DNA of 64,000 nt from Bin5 sp965218625. GTDB lineage: Bacteria; Chloroflexota; Anaerolineae; Caldilineales; Caldilineaceae. Below, in pieces: positions 8,651 through 18,392 of the stretch (its first letter is position 1; every line of letters starts with the position of its first letter). The stretch is from the NCBI GenBank assembly GCA_965218625.1, contig CBDCLG010000023.1, positions 124,001-188,000 on the forward strand, in the 5' to 3' direction. Position numbers and translations under genes: made by a program. Under the pieces are notes generated by a model. The model searched no databases. It saw only the letters and a list, made by a program, of their open reading frames with translations, and was not told the origin of the DNA.

Positions 8651-10238
8651 CTACTCCGGCGCGGCGGGCTGGCGGCGGTAAATCCGGCCCGATTCCAGCG
8701 TGTGCGGCCCCAGCAGATCGGTGACGGTGACGAAGTGAATTCCCTTGCTCTTCAGCGAGGCGATGATTGACGGCACAGCCTCAACCGTTGTCCCTGTGAA
8801 TATCGTGCGCGAGGATGATTGCTCCCGCCGGCGAAGCGATGATTCGTGCAGCCACAACCTCCGAATCGCGGTCCTTCCAGTCGAGCGGGTCCACGCTCCA
8901 AAGTATGACCGGCATGTCGGTTACCGCCAGAACGTATTCGTTGTAGGCGGCGTAGGGCGGGCGCATGTGTTGCGGCGTCTCGCCTATGATCTGGCTGATG
9001 ATACTATCGGTCAGACGGATCTGCTCGCGGATCTCTTCCGGAGACAGATAGGTGAGATTCGGATGGTTCCAGGTGTGATTGCCGATCTGGTGGCCTTCCC
9101 GGTCCATCCGCCGGATCGTCTCGGAGTGAATCTTGGCCGACTGCCCGACTACGAAGAAGGTCGCCTTTACACCATGCTCCTTGAGAATGTCGAGCAGGCC
9201 GTCGGTGTAGATGGAAGGACCGTCATCGAAGGTCAGGGCTACACACAGCACTTCCAGGCAGTTCGGGCCATCATCCCGGGCTGCTGGCGACTGCCGCGCC
9301 AGGGCCGCAGATGCGTCAAACGCCAGATCCTGGTCGCGGGTGGAAGGGGCCGCGGGGCGCTTCAAAGGGATAAGCTGCCAGATTTCGGGCCGCAGATAGT
9401 CGGCGAGCTCGTAGGCTGCGATTTCCACCTCTAAGGGGCCGTCTACGCCTGGGCCCACCTGGTTTTCGTCGAATCTGACCAGGATGAAGCCGTCTTCGCG
9501 AAAGAGGATGTCATCGAAGTTGACCTGCGTTGGCGCTGTGCCCTGTTGGATCCATTTGAAGGACTGTCTCAGCGACTCGTTACGCGCTTCTTCGGAGCCA
9601 AACTCTACCTGCGTGACATTGACCAGCACGCGATTTACGAGTTCGGCCCTGGCCAGGTCAGAGAGGCGGTCCAAGTAGCTCCGATCGGTGAAGAGGTCGG
9701 AGGTGAGCAACTCCTGGCCAGAGTTGCGGTCGAAGGCGAAGCCCTGCACCGTCTGATTGCTAAGGCCACCGATGTAGCGGGAGCGCGTTACGACGAAATA
9801 TACGACATCGGCGTTGGCGACCGAAACGTCAAAGTGCTGATGGAAGTGGGTGACAAGCGTTGGCGACTCCTGCCCCGTTTTGTCCTTGTGCTCCTGGAAG
9901 GCGGTCTCGATCTCGGCCGCTGTGGTGCGAAACTCATTGATGAAGTCGTGCGCCAACTGCTGCATGCGGGCGCTGATTGCTTCATGCTCGGTCACTGGGT
10001 AGGAGACATGGAGCAGCGACCGGCCGTCGTTTTCGTTCTCTGCGACCGTACGAGCGAAGACGTTGTCGTACTTGGACAGCTCGGTTGAAGGCCTGTTTTG
10101 TGGCGGCGCCGCGGATGCGGGCCCTATTGCTGGCGCGGGCCAGTAGTCGACGGAACTGTCCGTAATTGGCTGACAGGCCGTCAATACAAGCGCGGCGGCC
10201 AGGATGAGCCCTGCTGGAAATGTTTCCGATCGTATCAT
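8651..10238 (-). pseudogene. Second RsiV/NodB polysaccharide deacetylase lipoprotein, frameshifted near its C-terminus
   Basis: A paralogue of the neighbouring deacetylase with lipobox LTAC, the DUF3298-type domain, and NodB motifs TFDDG, HTWNH, RPPYA, LWSVDPLDW and LAHDIH. The span is 1588 bases, one more than a multiple of three. Aligning the DNA with the paralogue shows one extra C in the CCC run at 8792-8794. The first frame stops at 8781 after LAHDIHRDNG. The second frame supplies the expected end, TTVEAVPSIIASLKSKGIHF and on to 8651. All catalytic motifs precede the break, so a truncated 485-residue product could still fold in part. It may be a real recent mutation or a consensus error in a homopolymer. 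Confidence 0.8.
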
Positions 10239-10667
10239 CTGACTGGAGCTCCCAGGGGGGCACTGGAAAGTTGTTGGGTTCGCTTCGTGTTCTGCGAAAA
10301 GCCTTACCGCGCCAGCGGCCGTCCGGCAGTTTGAGCGTCAGCTGGCCAATGGAAGTCGGGAGGCCCACAACGGTTTTACTCACTCTGCATGTTCAGACTG
10401 GCAAATCGGCAATAAAGTTCCAATGCGCGCGTTCCGGAAGGGTCCCGGAACTGCGGAACGCGGCACGACAACTGGAATTCAGATCTGGCGAACTGACGCA
10501 AAAGGAGGGGCCGTGCCAGGAGGTCAGATTTGACGCGGCGGTGCAGTGAGTTTAAGATCTCGTGGAGGTTGAGCAGCGTTAGTCGCGAGTGTCAAGCGAC
10601 CTGCAGCGGCAATGGGGGTCTCTGCCATTGGCGCCCAGACCGCGACGATCAAAGGAAGGAGAGATCT
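10239..10667. other. Divergent intergenic region between deacetylase paralogue and rhaM
   Basis: This 429-bp spacer has no convincing coding frame. It must hold the minus-strand promoter of the deacetylase genes, and it carries the rhaM promoter at 10530-10558. GGGAG ten bases before ATG 10238 serves the deacetylase. Confidence 0.6.
10530..10558 (+). promoter_or_regulatory. Predicted sigma-70-type promoter of rhaM
   Basis: A -35-like TTGACG (10530-10535) and a -10-like TAAGAT (10553-10558) are separated by exactly 17 bp, upstream of rhaM on the same strand. The implied leader is about 100 nt, ending in a GGAAGGAGAG ribosome site. Confidence 0.55.
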
Positions 10668-10982
10668 GTGATCCGTAAAGCATTTGTGATGTCGGTGAAT
10701 CCCGACCAGCATGGGGAGTACGAGAGGCGCCACAGACCAATCTGGCCCGAGCTCGAGGCCGTTCTGAAGGCCCACGGCGTCAGCAACTACTCTATCTTCC
10801 TAGATGCCGATACCCACACGTTATTCGCCTATGCCGAGATCGAAGACGAGGCGCGGTGGGCCAGCATCGCCGACGAGGAGATCTGCAAGAAGTGGTGGCG
10901 CCACATGAAAAACATCATGCCCTCTAACCCGGACAACAGCCCGATCGCCAAAGACCTGCGCGAGGTCTTCCACATCGACTGA
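10668..10982 (+). CDS. rhaM: L-rhamnose mutarotase
   Basis: A 104-residue protein, the same length as E. coli RhaM, which interconverts alpha and beta L-rhamnopyranose in the cytoplasm. It starts IRKAFVMSVNPDQHGEYERR and keeps Tyr18 and His22 at the active site, the PIWPELEAVL helix, the KKWWRHM segment, and the MPSNPDNSP loop. The start is GTG 10668, preceded by GGAAGGAGAG; an upstream open frame to 10530 is not coding. No rhamnose isomerase or kinase is in the window. The convergent glycosidase operon next door is the likely source of the deoxysugar. Confidence 0.95.
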   Translation: MIRKAFVMSVNPDQHGEYERRHRPIWPELEAVLKAHGVSNYSIFLDADTHTLFAYAEIEDEARWASIADEEICKKWWRHMKNIMPSNPDNSPIAKDLREVFHID

Positions 10983-11018
10983 TCGCGGGGCCGCAGAAGT
11001 TCTCCGGTCGCGACGCTT

Positions 11019-13577
11019 TTATTGCGGGCGGCCAAGGACGCCTTGCACTGTCGCGCCGCCTGGGAGGGTCACATTGTATGACGCCGGCGACGGGGCGGAT
11101 TGTGGCGCTACAGAGATGGGCGCAGGCGTCTGCATGCCGGCCGGCGTCAAGCAGTAACGCTCGCCCGGCTCCGTCCCAAAGTGGAGTAGCTCACCATCCA
11201 GCTCTTGCGCAGCGCCATCCTCGCGGCTCAGTATGCAGGTGGTTCGCCAGGGATTGCGCAGCCTGCACGCCTCCCCCCGCCGCGATTCGATCTCGACAGA
11301 CAGGATTTCGCCGTCCCGCATGGCCGAACTGACCACAAAGCCGCCGCGCGTCAGCAGGCGGAAAGAGGCGTTCCACTCCTTGGGCCAGGCGGGGAACAGG
11401 CTGATGACCTCGGGCTGGCCGGGCCGTGCAGAAACACCTTGCAAAACGCCTTCCTGCAAGAGGAAACTGATACATCCCAGCGGTTCGATCGAATGGGCCT
11501 GGTTCTCGATCTCTCCATGTCCTTCGAACAGGCTCCAGCCGTTTTCCAATGCCCCAAACGCCGCGTAGTAAGCTGCCAGTATTGCCGGCAGTTCCTCCCC
11601 GCGACCGGCTCTCACCGACGCGATCGGCGTGCGAATCGCGGTGTTGCAGGCGTCCCCTCGCAGGATCGAGTTCATGCGCGGCGCCAGGTCGAGCAGTTTC
11701 TGCACAATGGCGTCCGTCGCCGGCTGGCGGGTCTCCAGGGTCCAGTCCTCAAATGGAAAGACCGGCGCCAACCAGACGTCTTCCGGGTTTTGCTGACCGT
11801 TTACAACACCCAGCAGTCCCGCGGCCCAGAGATCCTCCGCCAGCACGCCTCCCGTAAGCGCCTGCGCCCGCGGGTCGGATCCCATCGGGTAGGGAGTCAA
11901 TTCGTCCAACATCTCCTGCCACGCCCGCCGTAAGGCCGCGTCCGCATCGAGCGTTCCGGCCGCGGCAATCGCAATCGGCGCCGCACCGCGTATCGCCGCC
12001 AGGTCCCAAATGCCATCGTCCGCGCCCCAGAAGTCCTCGTGCTGGTTCAGCTCGTGCAGGTGTAGGTTGCCGTCTTCGCCGCGCACCGCCAGGCCGCGAT
12101 AAAACTCGACCGTGCCCCGCAACAACGGGTATGCCACTGTGCGCAGCCAGTCGACGTCGCCGCTGTAACGATAGCGCCACCACGCCAGCAACGCCAGCTC
12201 GCAGGCGGTCGTGGCCAGGTGGCTGATCCAGGAGACACGGCTGTCCGTACGCCCTTGAAGCGGGTAGAGTTGTGTAAGCAGATGGTGCTCGTAGCGGCAC
12301 AGATCCCGCAACCGCGTGGACAGGGCCTCGGCGGGCTGATGGCCCAGAAAAACCGCCCGAAACTCCTCGACCAGCGCATCCGGCAGTTCAACCGGCCCGT
12401 CGAACGGTGTCGTCTCCGGATAGAAGACGCCGGCGACGCCCCACCGCTGCGCCGCGGCAGTGCTGCATGAGTCCAGCTGGCTGGCGTACATGCGGAAAAA
12501 CGGCTCGCAAAGGTCGTCGGCATCCGCGGCCATCAGCGCATAGTAATGCATCTCCATCGTCCAGACCCAGTACTGGGCGCCCCAATTCCTTTTGTCGCCG
12601 TCGGTCGTGAAGATCGACCCATTCCACTTGGGCGGGAAAGCCCCGCGCGAGCTGCTGGCCATGTAGTAAAGATGTAATGTTCGCACGCGTTCCATGAAAT
12701 CGGCCACGCCATCCTCGCTGTGCAGATGGAGAAATGTACGCGCCCAGAACTCTTTCCACCAGCGCAGGTGGTTCGATCGCAGAGTCGGCAATCCTTCCCT
12801 CCGGGCCGCCTCGACCTGTGCCAGCGCCTTCTTACCAACGTCCTCTTCACGCGACCAGGAGACTGCCGAAGAAAAGAGCAGCGTGCACATTCCGGAAGCC
12901 GCGGGAACGACCAGTGTGCGGCGGCCCGGGGAGGAACCGGCTACATCCAGCCTGGCCCCGTCTCCGCCCGCACTGACCGCCGACGCGCAGTAATGGTCGC
13001 CCTCGCTGAACTGCTGGGCCAGCGTCAGGCGATCGCTGCATTCTCCATCCGTTATGGAGGAGTGCTCCGCGAAGGAGTAGGCCGCCAGGTGATTGCCGGT
13101 ACGCACCTCCGGCGGACGCCACATCGACAGGGCCACACGGACCGGTTGCGGTTCGGCTCGCCCATCCCCGATTTCCACAACGAGAACATCTGTCGGCTCC
13201 GAGAGATCCTCAGATGCTGCCACAAAGCAGCGCGCCGTTACCCCGTCACCGTGGATCGTACATTCCGCCTCGTAGAGCGAAAGACGCTGGCTGAAGTCCG
13301 GCGCGGCGCCGGCGAAGGGGGCGCCGCCCACCTCCACCGTCACCTGCGCGCACGCGCTGCAGTGGTCGGCAGGGTCGGCATAGTCGCCAGCATGGCTCTT
13401 GTTCACCGAAAAGAGGTCGCTGCGGTTGATCTGGAAGTGAATCGCGCCCGGCGATGTCCACACCATCGTGCCTGTGCGTCCATTGCCGATGGGCTGCCCC
13501 CGTACCGGATGCTCGACCGGCTGCTCGTAAATCAGGTCGGCGCGCCCGATCAGGGCGCGGTAGTCGACTTCAAACAT
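11019..13577 (-). CDS. Predicted six-hairpin glycosidase (GH95/GH65-like architecture)
   Basis: An 852-residue protein without a signal peptide. The N-terminal 250 residues look like a beta-sandwich of the GH65/GH95 type (HPVRGQPIGNGRTGTMVW near the start, where these families have 'PIGNGxxGAM'). A helical (alpha/alpha)6-like region follows (WNGSIFTTDGDKRNWGAQYW, HEDFWGADDGIWDL), then a small beta domain (SVEIESRRGEACRLRNPW). The frame is open further upstream to 13676. I take ATG 13577 because CTGGAGGAC precedes it, it overlaps the previous gene's stop by 8 bp, and conserved sequence begins there. It is probably a cytoplasmic exo-glycosidase acting on oligosaccharides imported by the adjacent ABC transporter. 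The exact family and substrate are uncertain. Confidence 0.72.
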   Translation of the reverse strand: MFEVDYRALIGRADLIYEQPVEHPVRGQPIGNGRTGTMVWTSPGAIHFQINRSDLFSVNKSHAGDYADPADHCSACAQVTVEVGGAPFAGAAPDFSQRLSLYEAECTIHGDGVTARCFVAASEDLSEPTDVLVVEIGDGRAEPQPVRVALSMWRPPEVRTGNHLAAYSFAEHSSITDGECSDRLTLAQQFSEGDHYCASAVSAGGDGARLDVAGSSPGRRTLVVPAASGMCTLLFSSAVSWSREEDVGKKALAQVEAARREGLPTLRSNHLRWWKEFWARTFLHLHSEDGVADFMERVRTLHLYYMASSSRGAFPPKWNGSIFTTDGDKRNWGAQYWVWTMEMHYYALMAADADDLCEPFFRMYASQLDSCSTAAAQRWGVAGVFYPETTPFDGPVELPDALVEEFRAVFLGHQPAEALSTRLRDLCRYEHHLLTQLYPLQGRTDSRVSWISHLATTACELALLAWWRYRYSGDVDWLRTVAYPLLRGTVEFYRGLAVRGEDGNLHLHELNQHEDFWGADDGIWDLAAIRGAAPIAIAAAGTLDADAALRRAWQEMLDELTPYPMGSDPRAQALTGGVLAEDLWAAGLLGVVNGQQNPEDVWLAPVFPFEDWTLETRQPATDAIVQKLLDLAPRMNSILRGDACNTAIRTPIASVRAGRGEELPAILAAYYAAFGALENGWSLFEGHGEIENQAHSIEPLGCISFLLQEGVLQGVSARPGQPEVISLFPAWPKEWNASFRLLTRGGFVVSSAMRDGEILSVEIESRRGEACRLRNPWRTTCILSREDGAAQELDGELLHFGTEPGERYCLTPAGMQTPAPISVAPQSAPSPASYNVTLPGGATVQGVLGRPQ

Positions 13578-15135
13578 TGTCTGGGTCCTCCAGGGTAGGA
13601 TAGAACGGCAGCGGCCATCTGTTGGGATAGACGCCGGTGATTTCGTCTCCTTGCCAGGCGAACTGAAAACGATCACCGTTAGGCATTGTCTCGGCTGTGC
13701 GGCGAGGCGGCAGCTCGTAGCCCAGCTCGAACGCCTTCCCGGCTTGCAGCGCCTCGCTTGGAACGAAAGCGAAATCGCCGATCAGGCGCAGAGGGTATGG
13801 CTGGCCGTCGACGGAGAGCCGCAAAGTCTCCCGCGGCGCCCAGCCGGGCACCCGCACCAGGAGATTGTCCGGTACGTGCGGGCGTACGGTAACCGTAGCG
13901 GCCCCCTTGTGCCTGCGGGAAACGATCTCTACCTTGTCGTCGGTGTAGTTGAAGTGCAGGTAGACGACCAGGCCCGCCTCAGCACGGGTGCAGATATGCT
14001 GGCGAACAGCGCAGAGCGTATGCACGATTTCGGCTGTGCCGCTCGGATTGTAGCCTTTGCCGGCATGGGGATAGCGATTGGCCCCCCATCCGCCCAGCTG
14101 TTTGGCGGATATGCAGCCATCGGCACTGTTCCCCAGGTCCGCCTCGGTCGACTGACCGGGGAAGATACGCGCCCGCAACAGCCGCTCGACATCATCGAAG
14201 AGTTCGGCGCGGCCCGTATGGAGCGCGAGCCACAGGGCCAGCCGCACCGCCGCGCCGGTCGACTCGGTATTGGCCAGAGGATTGCCCGACTCATCTGGAA
14301 ATCGTAACTGGCCCAGATCGTGCGCGACCCATCCGCACTCGTTGACCAGCTCAGGGATCGCCCGGCGGTAGGTGCGCGAAACGGCATCTACATACTGATG
14401 CTGGTGCGTCAGCAGCCCGAATTGCAACAACCCGCACATCGTATAGAGAAAGGACTGGCGGTCGCCCTGATTGCCTTTGGACGCAAGCGCCCCGGGAATG
14501 GAGCCGTCGCCGGTTGTGGAATGGGCAAGGTGATAGTCCGCCAGCCGCTGCGCCAGGACCAGCGCCAGCTCATCTCCGGTCGACCTGTAGTACCAGACCA
14601 GCGCCTCGATCGAACGTCCGTGGGAAACGGTCAGATCAGGTCCGTTGGCGTGCGTGAACACCTCGTCAAACGAGTCTTCGTCGGTTACCGTGAAATGTCG
14701 GGCGTAGTCGAATTTCAGCGGGTCCCACCTGCCATCAGCCCGCACACAGCGGGTCAAAGTCTCGACATAGCGGTGGCCGGCCTCCCGCGCCCAGCGGCTG
14801 TTCCTGTACTGAACGAGCGCATTGAAGGTCAGAATGCCCTCGCGCACCGAGTGCAGCTCGAAACTGGGCGCGAGCCAGTCCAGGCCGGGAGGCACGAATA
14901 GCAGCCCGTCCGGGTTGTCGCAGAGCCAGTGCAGGTTGCGCAGCATCGCGCCTTCGACATGGCCGGGGATGACAAATCCGGTCGCGTCTTCCAGGCGCAG
15001 AAGGGCATCCCACAGGCGCGCCAGGTCGTGCGTGATCAGCCAGCTACCGGTTGGCAGGTAATCCCTTTCCGGATCGAGCCAGCCCAGCAGGTGCCGTCCC
15101 CCCAGCTCCATCGACTCTCGCAATATGTCATGCAT
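13570..15135 (-). CDS. Predicted (alpha/alpha)6 glycosidase, GH127-like
   Basis: A 521-residue protein without a signal peptide. It begins with GGRHLLGWLDPERDYLPTGS and has a long helical middle (FDYARHFTVTDEDSFDEVF, SHGRSIEALVWYYRSTGDE, CGWVAHDLGQLRFPDESG). It ends in a beta-sheet module (VEIVSRRHKGAATVTVRPH, NLLVRVPGWAPRETLRLSVD). That C-terminal text is reminiscent of the DUF1680/GH127 beta-L-arabinofuranosidase group, in which 'RIPGWA' is common. I could not identify the family's catalytic Cys/Glu cluster with certainty. It overlaps the next glycosidase gene by 8 bp, so the two are translationally coupled and probably act on one substrate. Confidence 0.68.
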   Translation of the reverse strand: MHDILRESMELGGRHLLGWLDPERDYLPTGSWLITHDLARLWDALLRLEDATGFVIPGHVEGAMLRNLHWLCDNPDGLLFVPPGLDWLAPSFELHSVREGILTFNALVQYRNSRWAREAGHRYVETLTRCVRADGRWDPLKFDYARHFTVTDEDSFDEVFTHANGPDLTVSHGRSIEALVWYYRSTGDELALVLAQRLADYHLAHSTTGDGSIPGALASKGNQGDRQSFLYTMCGLLQFGLLTHQHQYVDAVSRTYRRAIPELVNECGWVAHDLGQLRFPDESGNPLANTESTGAAVRLALWLALHTGRAELFDDVERLLRARIFPGQSTEADLGNSADGCISAKQLGGWGANRYPHAGKGYNPSGTAEIVHTLCAVRQHICTRAEAGLVVYLHFNYTDDKVEIVSRRHKGAATVTVRPHVPDNLLVRVPGWAPRETLRLSVDGQPYPLRLIGDFAFVPSEALQAGKAFELGYELPPRRTAETMPNGDRFQFAWQGDEITGVYPNRWPLPFYPTLEDPDNV

Positions 15136-15347
15136 CCGCGCATCTCCAGGGCGTCTTTCCGACCCAGCACTCGGCTTTCAGGGGGCAGCCTTTTCCTGGT
15201 GACTGAGCAGGATCGACAGTTTGACCGGGACTGCAGCAACGAAGCCAACCTACCTAAATCAGATGTGGGCCCGGCCGGCAGGATGTCGAAGCCTACACGA
15301 TGATGATAATCCTCCAGGGCAGCACAGTTTGAAGGAGGCGACTGCCG

Positions 15348-16151
15348 TCAATCGTCGATAGCTATTCGCTGCAGCAGTCGCTGCTCCCTCTCTGACAGCG
15401 TATTCCACAGAGAGCGGGCGATCGGATAGGTGTCCCTGCGTCGCCGGCAGAACCATGGCCGCATGAAGCTGATCACGGCGACAACGCGCGGCGTATCGGT
15501 CAGATTTGGCGAGCCGCGGTGCAGGCAACGTGGATCACGGATCAAAACGTCCCCCGCCTCCATCAGCAGCGAATTCAATGGAATTTCTCCCGAGGCAACG
15601 CGGGCCAGCGCCGCTGTCCGGGGCAGCAGGTGCGTTCCCTCGGCCACCTGAAACGGCCCGCGTTCCTGCGTCACGTCGACGAACGGCCAGTTTACGGCCA
15701 ATAGCTCCGGCGGCAGGACCAAGTCGGGCTGTTCTGGAAAGAGCGGCTGTAAATCGGCATGAACTTCCTGGTAACTTGAACCTTTAAAAGGTGTGTCCGT
15801 AGCATAGTGGTCGACAACCATCTGCTCGCCCAGGATTCCCTCGGCGATGGCGTGAATGGTGTCGTCATTGAAGATAGCAGGATGGTAGAAGGGAGGACGG
15901 AAAGGCAGGGGAATGAAGTGGCGGTGAGGCCCCCGGTTCGGGTTGTCCGCGTTCTCTTCCAAGTACGCCTCTGCTATCGGTTCAAACGCCACCCGGCACG
16001 CCTCTACCACATCCAAGGGGAAATGGCGGCGCAGAATACAGTAGCCCTTCTGCCTGATCTCTTGAATGCAACCCTGTACGTCTTCGGGAGCCACGATCGT
16101 ATTCTCGCATTGTGGGCTGTATCGCGTATGGATCAGCAGGGCGACAAACAA
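15348..16151 (-). CDS. Phytanoyl-CoA dioxygenase (PhyH) family protein
   Basis: A 267-residue Fe(II)/2-oxoglutarate oxygenase of the PhyH family. The iron ligands are HAD in QEVHADLQPLF and the distal His in RDPRCLHRGSPNLTDTPR, where the following Arg would bind 2-oxoglutarate. It lies inside a transporter-glycosidase operon, 86 bp from the permease gene and 212 bp before the glycosidase pair. That position hints at a substrate derived from the imported glycan. The start is uncertain: the longest frame begins with TTG at 16151, and GTG 16094 is an alternative. Confidence 0.85.
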   Translation of the reverse strand: MFVALLIHTRYSPQCENTIVAPEDVQGCIQEIRQKGYCILRRHFPLDVVEACRVAFEPIAEAYLEENADNPNRGPHRHFIPLPFRPPFYHPAIFNDDTIHAIAEGILGEQMVVDHYATDTPFKGSSYQEVHADLQPLFPEQPDLVLPPELLAVNWPFVDVTQERGPFQVAEGTHLLPRTAALARVASGEIPLNSLLMEAGDVLIRDPRCLHRGSPNLTDTPRVVAVISFMRPWFCRRRRDTYPIARSLWNTLSEREQRLLQRIAIDD

Positions 16152-16237
16152 TGCGCCGACGTCCTGTCATCTCTATTTGGCTGCGATGCAGAGATGTGAG
16201 CCAGGCATTGGGGGCGTCGCCACGCTTTTTTGAGGGG

Positions 16238-17143
16238 TTATCCCTTCACCGCTCCCAGGGTCAGGCCCCTGATGAAGTAGCGTTGTACGAACGGATAGAC
16301 CAGCATGATCGGGACCGAGCCGATCATGACCATGGCTGCGGCAAGCGCTTCCGGGGTGGCATCCTTGAGAAAGGTGAGGTCATCCTTCCCGTGGAAAAGC
16401 GAGCTCATCAACGTCCCCTGCAACCTTTGCTGCGTCACCTGGTTATAGAGGTAGCTCTGCAGCGGCCACTGGTCTGCATGCCGCAGATAGATGATGCCAT
16501 CGAACCAGGAGTTCCAATGCGTGACCGCCGCAAACAGGCCAACGGTCGCCATCGAAGGCAGCGACAGAGGCAGAAAAATGCGTACCAGGATCTGGAGATG
16601 ATTGGCGCCGTCCATCAGCGCCGATTCGGACAGCTCCCTGGGAATCCCGCGGAAGAAGTTGATGATCAGAATGGCAAAGAATATATTGAGGGCGACCGGC
16701 AGAACCAGCACGGCAAAATGGTCGAGCAGGCCCAGGCTCTTGTAGGCGAGGTAGGTCGGGATTAACCCGCCATGAAACAAGAGCCCAAAGACCATGATAA
16801 TCTTGAAAACCGTGCGCCCCGGAATGTGAAGATGGTCCTGCGACAACGGGTACGCGGTGAGCGCGATCACCGCCAGATTGAGGGTAACGCCGACCGTGAC
16901 GCGGGCGACCGAGACGCCGAACGCGCCAAGAAATGACTTCTCCCTCATCAAGAATGCGTAGTTGTCAATGTTGAATCCGACCGGCCAAAGCCCTACCTGA
17001 TTTGTTTTCACCGCATGCGCGCTGCTGAATGACTTGGCGATTACGGCGACAAAAGGGAATATGCACGCCAACACGAGCAGTGCCGTGACGAGCCAGATGA
17101 TGGCATTGGCGATGACATCGCCTATGCGCCGTTCCTCAACCAT
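16238..17143 (-). CDS. Carbohydrate ABC transporter permease (LplC/YtcP type)
   Basis: A 301-residue inner-membrane permease with about six transmembrane helices. The EAA-loop is at SALMDGANHLQILVRIFLPL, which contacts the ATPase. The start at ATG 17143 is preceded by GGGGAGGAAAGG; an upstream in-frame start at 17197 lacks support. It pairs with the LplB-type permease 75 bp upstream and the binding protein before that. This is the CUT1 arrangement, which normally imports oligosaccharides and uses a shared MsmK-type ATPase, as no ATPase gene is in the operon. Confidence 0.92.
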   Translation of the reverse strand: MVEERRIGDVIANAIIWLVTALLVLACIFPFVAVIAKSFSSAHAVKTNQVGLWPVGFNIDNYAFLMREKSFLGAFGVSVARVTVGVTLNLAVIALTAYPLSQDHLHIPGRTVFKIIMVFGLLFHGGLIPTYLAYKSLGLLDHFAVLVLPVALNIFFAILIINFFRGIPRELSESALMDGANHLQILVRIFLPLSLPSMATVGLFAAVTHWNSWFDGIIYLRHADQWPLQSYLYNQVTQQRLQGTLMSSLFHGKDDLTFLKDATPEALAAAMVMIGSVPIMLVYPFVQRYFIRGLTLGAVKG

Positions 17144-17218
17144 CGCCTTTCCTCCCCGTAGAGCCTTCGCCCATGCATGCAAGCAGCCACTCAACAACCG
17201 GAATGGGACTGCCGCGCG

Positions 17219-18193
17219 CTAGAAAATGCGATAATTCGCGTACCTGTCCGCAAGCCAATACGACAGCCAGACAAGGATAAATCCGACCACCGACCTGAAC
17301 ATGCCGACAGCCGTGCCCAGGCTGAACTCGCCTGTCAGCAGGCCGACCCGGTATACGTAGGTGTCGAGAATTTCACCGGTCGAGTACACAATCGGGTTAA
17401 TGAACACCAGGATCTGTTCAAATCCTGCATTGAGGACGTGGCCAAGGCTGAGACAGGCCAGCAGCGCGATGATCGGGGCGATGCCGGGGATGCTCACATG
17501 TCTGAGGCGCGCCCAGCGGCCGGCGCCGTCCACCGCGGCCGCCTCGTATGTCTCAGGATTTATCCCGGTCAGCGCGGCCAGATAGATCACCGCGCCCCAT
17601 CCAAACTCCTTCCACGTCTCCAGGCCGATCATCGTGTAGGGAAACACCCTGGGGTCTCCCAGAAAACTGATCGTCGTGAAGCCAAGCGACTCGATGGCCC
17701 GGTTTACGATGCCGGAGCGGTTCAGGATCTCAACCATCACGCCGCCGATCAGCACCCAGGACAGGAAATGGGGCAAGGTTGTCGTCGTCTGCGCAACCCG
17801 CTTGAAGACCGAGCTTCGCACCTCGTTGATCGTCAGCGCAAACGCCAGCGCAATTATCTGGCCCAGGACGATCTTCCCCAGGGCGATGCCGAGCGTATTT
17901 CGTATGACATTGTAGGCGTCCGGTCCCTCGAAGAACCGCCGGAAGTTCTCCAGACCAACGAACGGCGACCCCATCACGCCCTTGAACGCGCTGTACTTCA
18001 CAAAGGCGATCGACAGCCCCCAGAGGGGATACAGGTGAAACAGGATGAGAAGAATGGCCGCCGGCGCCAGCATGGCGTAGATCATCCAATGCTGCCGCCA
18101 AACCACTTGAAAAGGAGGTTTCTGCTCAGTATACCCCTCAGAGAGCGCGATGGCCCCGGGCGATGACCCAGTGAGAGAACTCTCGCCAGCCAT
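17219..18193 (-). CDS. Carbohydrate ABC transporter permease (LplB type)
   Basis: A 324-residue permease with a cytoplasmic N-terminus and about six transmembrane helices, beginning with HWMIYAMLAPAAILLILFHL. It shows the LplB-family 'F-KYSAFKG..GSPFVGLENFRRFF' region and an EAA-loop at EAAAVDGAGRWARLRHVSIP. It forms the heterodimeric membrane channel with the next permease. A hairpin in the 199-bp gap upstream separates it from the binding-protein gene. Confidence 0.92.
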   Translation of the reverse strand: MAGESSLTGSSPGAIALSEGYTEQKPPFQVVWRQHWMIYAMLAPAAILLILFHLYPLWGLSIAFVKYSAFKGVMGSPFVGLENFRRFFEGPDAYNVIRNTLGIALGKIVLGQIIALAFALTINEVRSSVFKRVAQTTTTLPHFLSWVLIGGVMVEILNRSGIVNRAIESLGFTTISFLGDPRVFPYTMIGLETWKEFGWGAVIYLAALTGINPETYEAAAVDGAGRWARLRHVSIPGIAPIIALLACLSLGHVLNAGFEQILVFINPIVYSTGEILDTYVYRVGLLTGEFSLGTAVGMFRSVVGFILVWLSYWLADRYANYRIF

Positions 18194-18247
18194 GCTGACC
18201 TGTCACTTTCGCCAGGCTACCTGGCCAACCACGTATTTGACACTGAC

Positions 18248-18285
18248 AAGGGGAAGTGGACTCCAGGGTGAAGCCACTTCCCCCT
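18248..18285 (-). terminator. Intercistronic hairpin between solute-binding protein and permease genes
   Basis: GGGGAAGTGG at 18250-18259 pairs with CCACTTCCCC at 18274-18283 around a 14-base loop, with one more A-U pair possible at the ends. It lies in the transcript after the binding-protein stop and before the permease start, with no T-tract. This placement is typical of stem-loops that leave more of the binding-protein mRNA than of the permease mRNA. Confidence 0.5.
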
Positions 18286-18392
18286 GATTGCGCACACTCC
18301 TGGTCCTGCCGGCTTGAAGTAAGAGCGGAACTACACGGCCAGCACGTTTGCTGCGCGCGCAGTGTAGTTCGGCACGACGGCCAGCCTGGCCG

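Noticed and set aside
8781..8860. Programmed ribosomal frameshift in the deacetylase gene
   Set aside because: There is no slippery heptamer or strong downstream structure. A one-base insertion relative to the paralogue explains it more simply.
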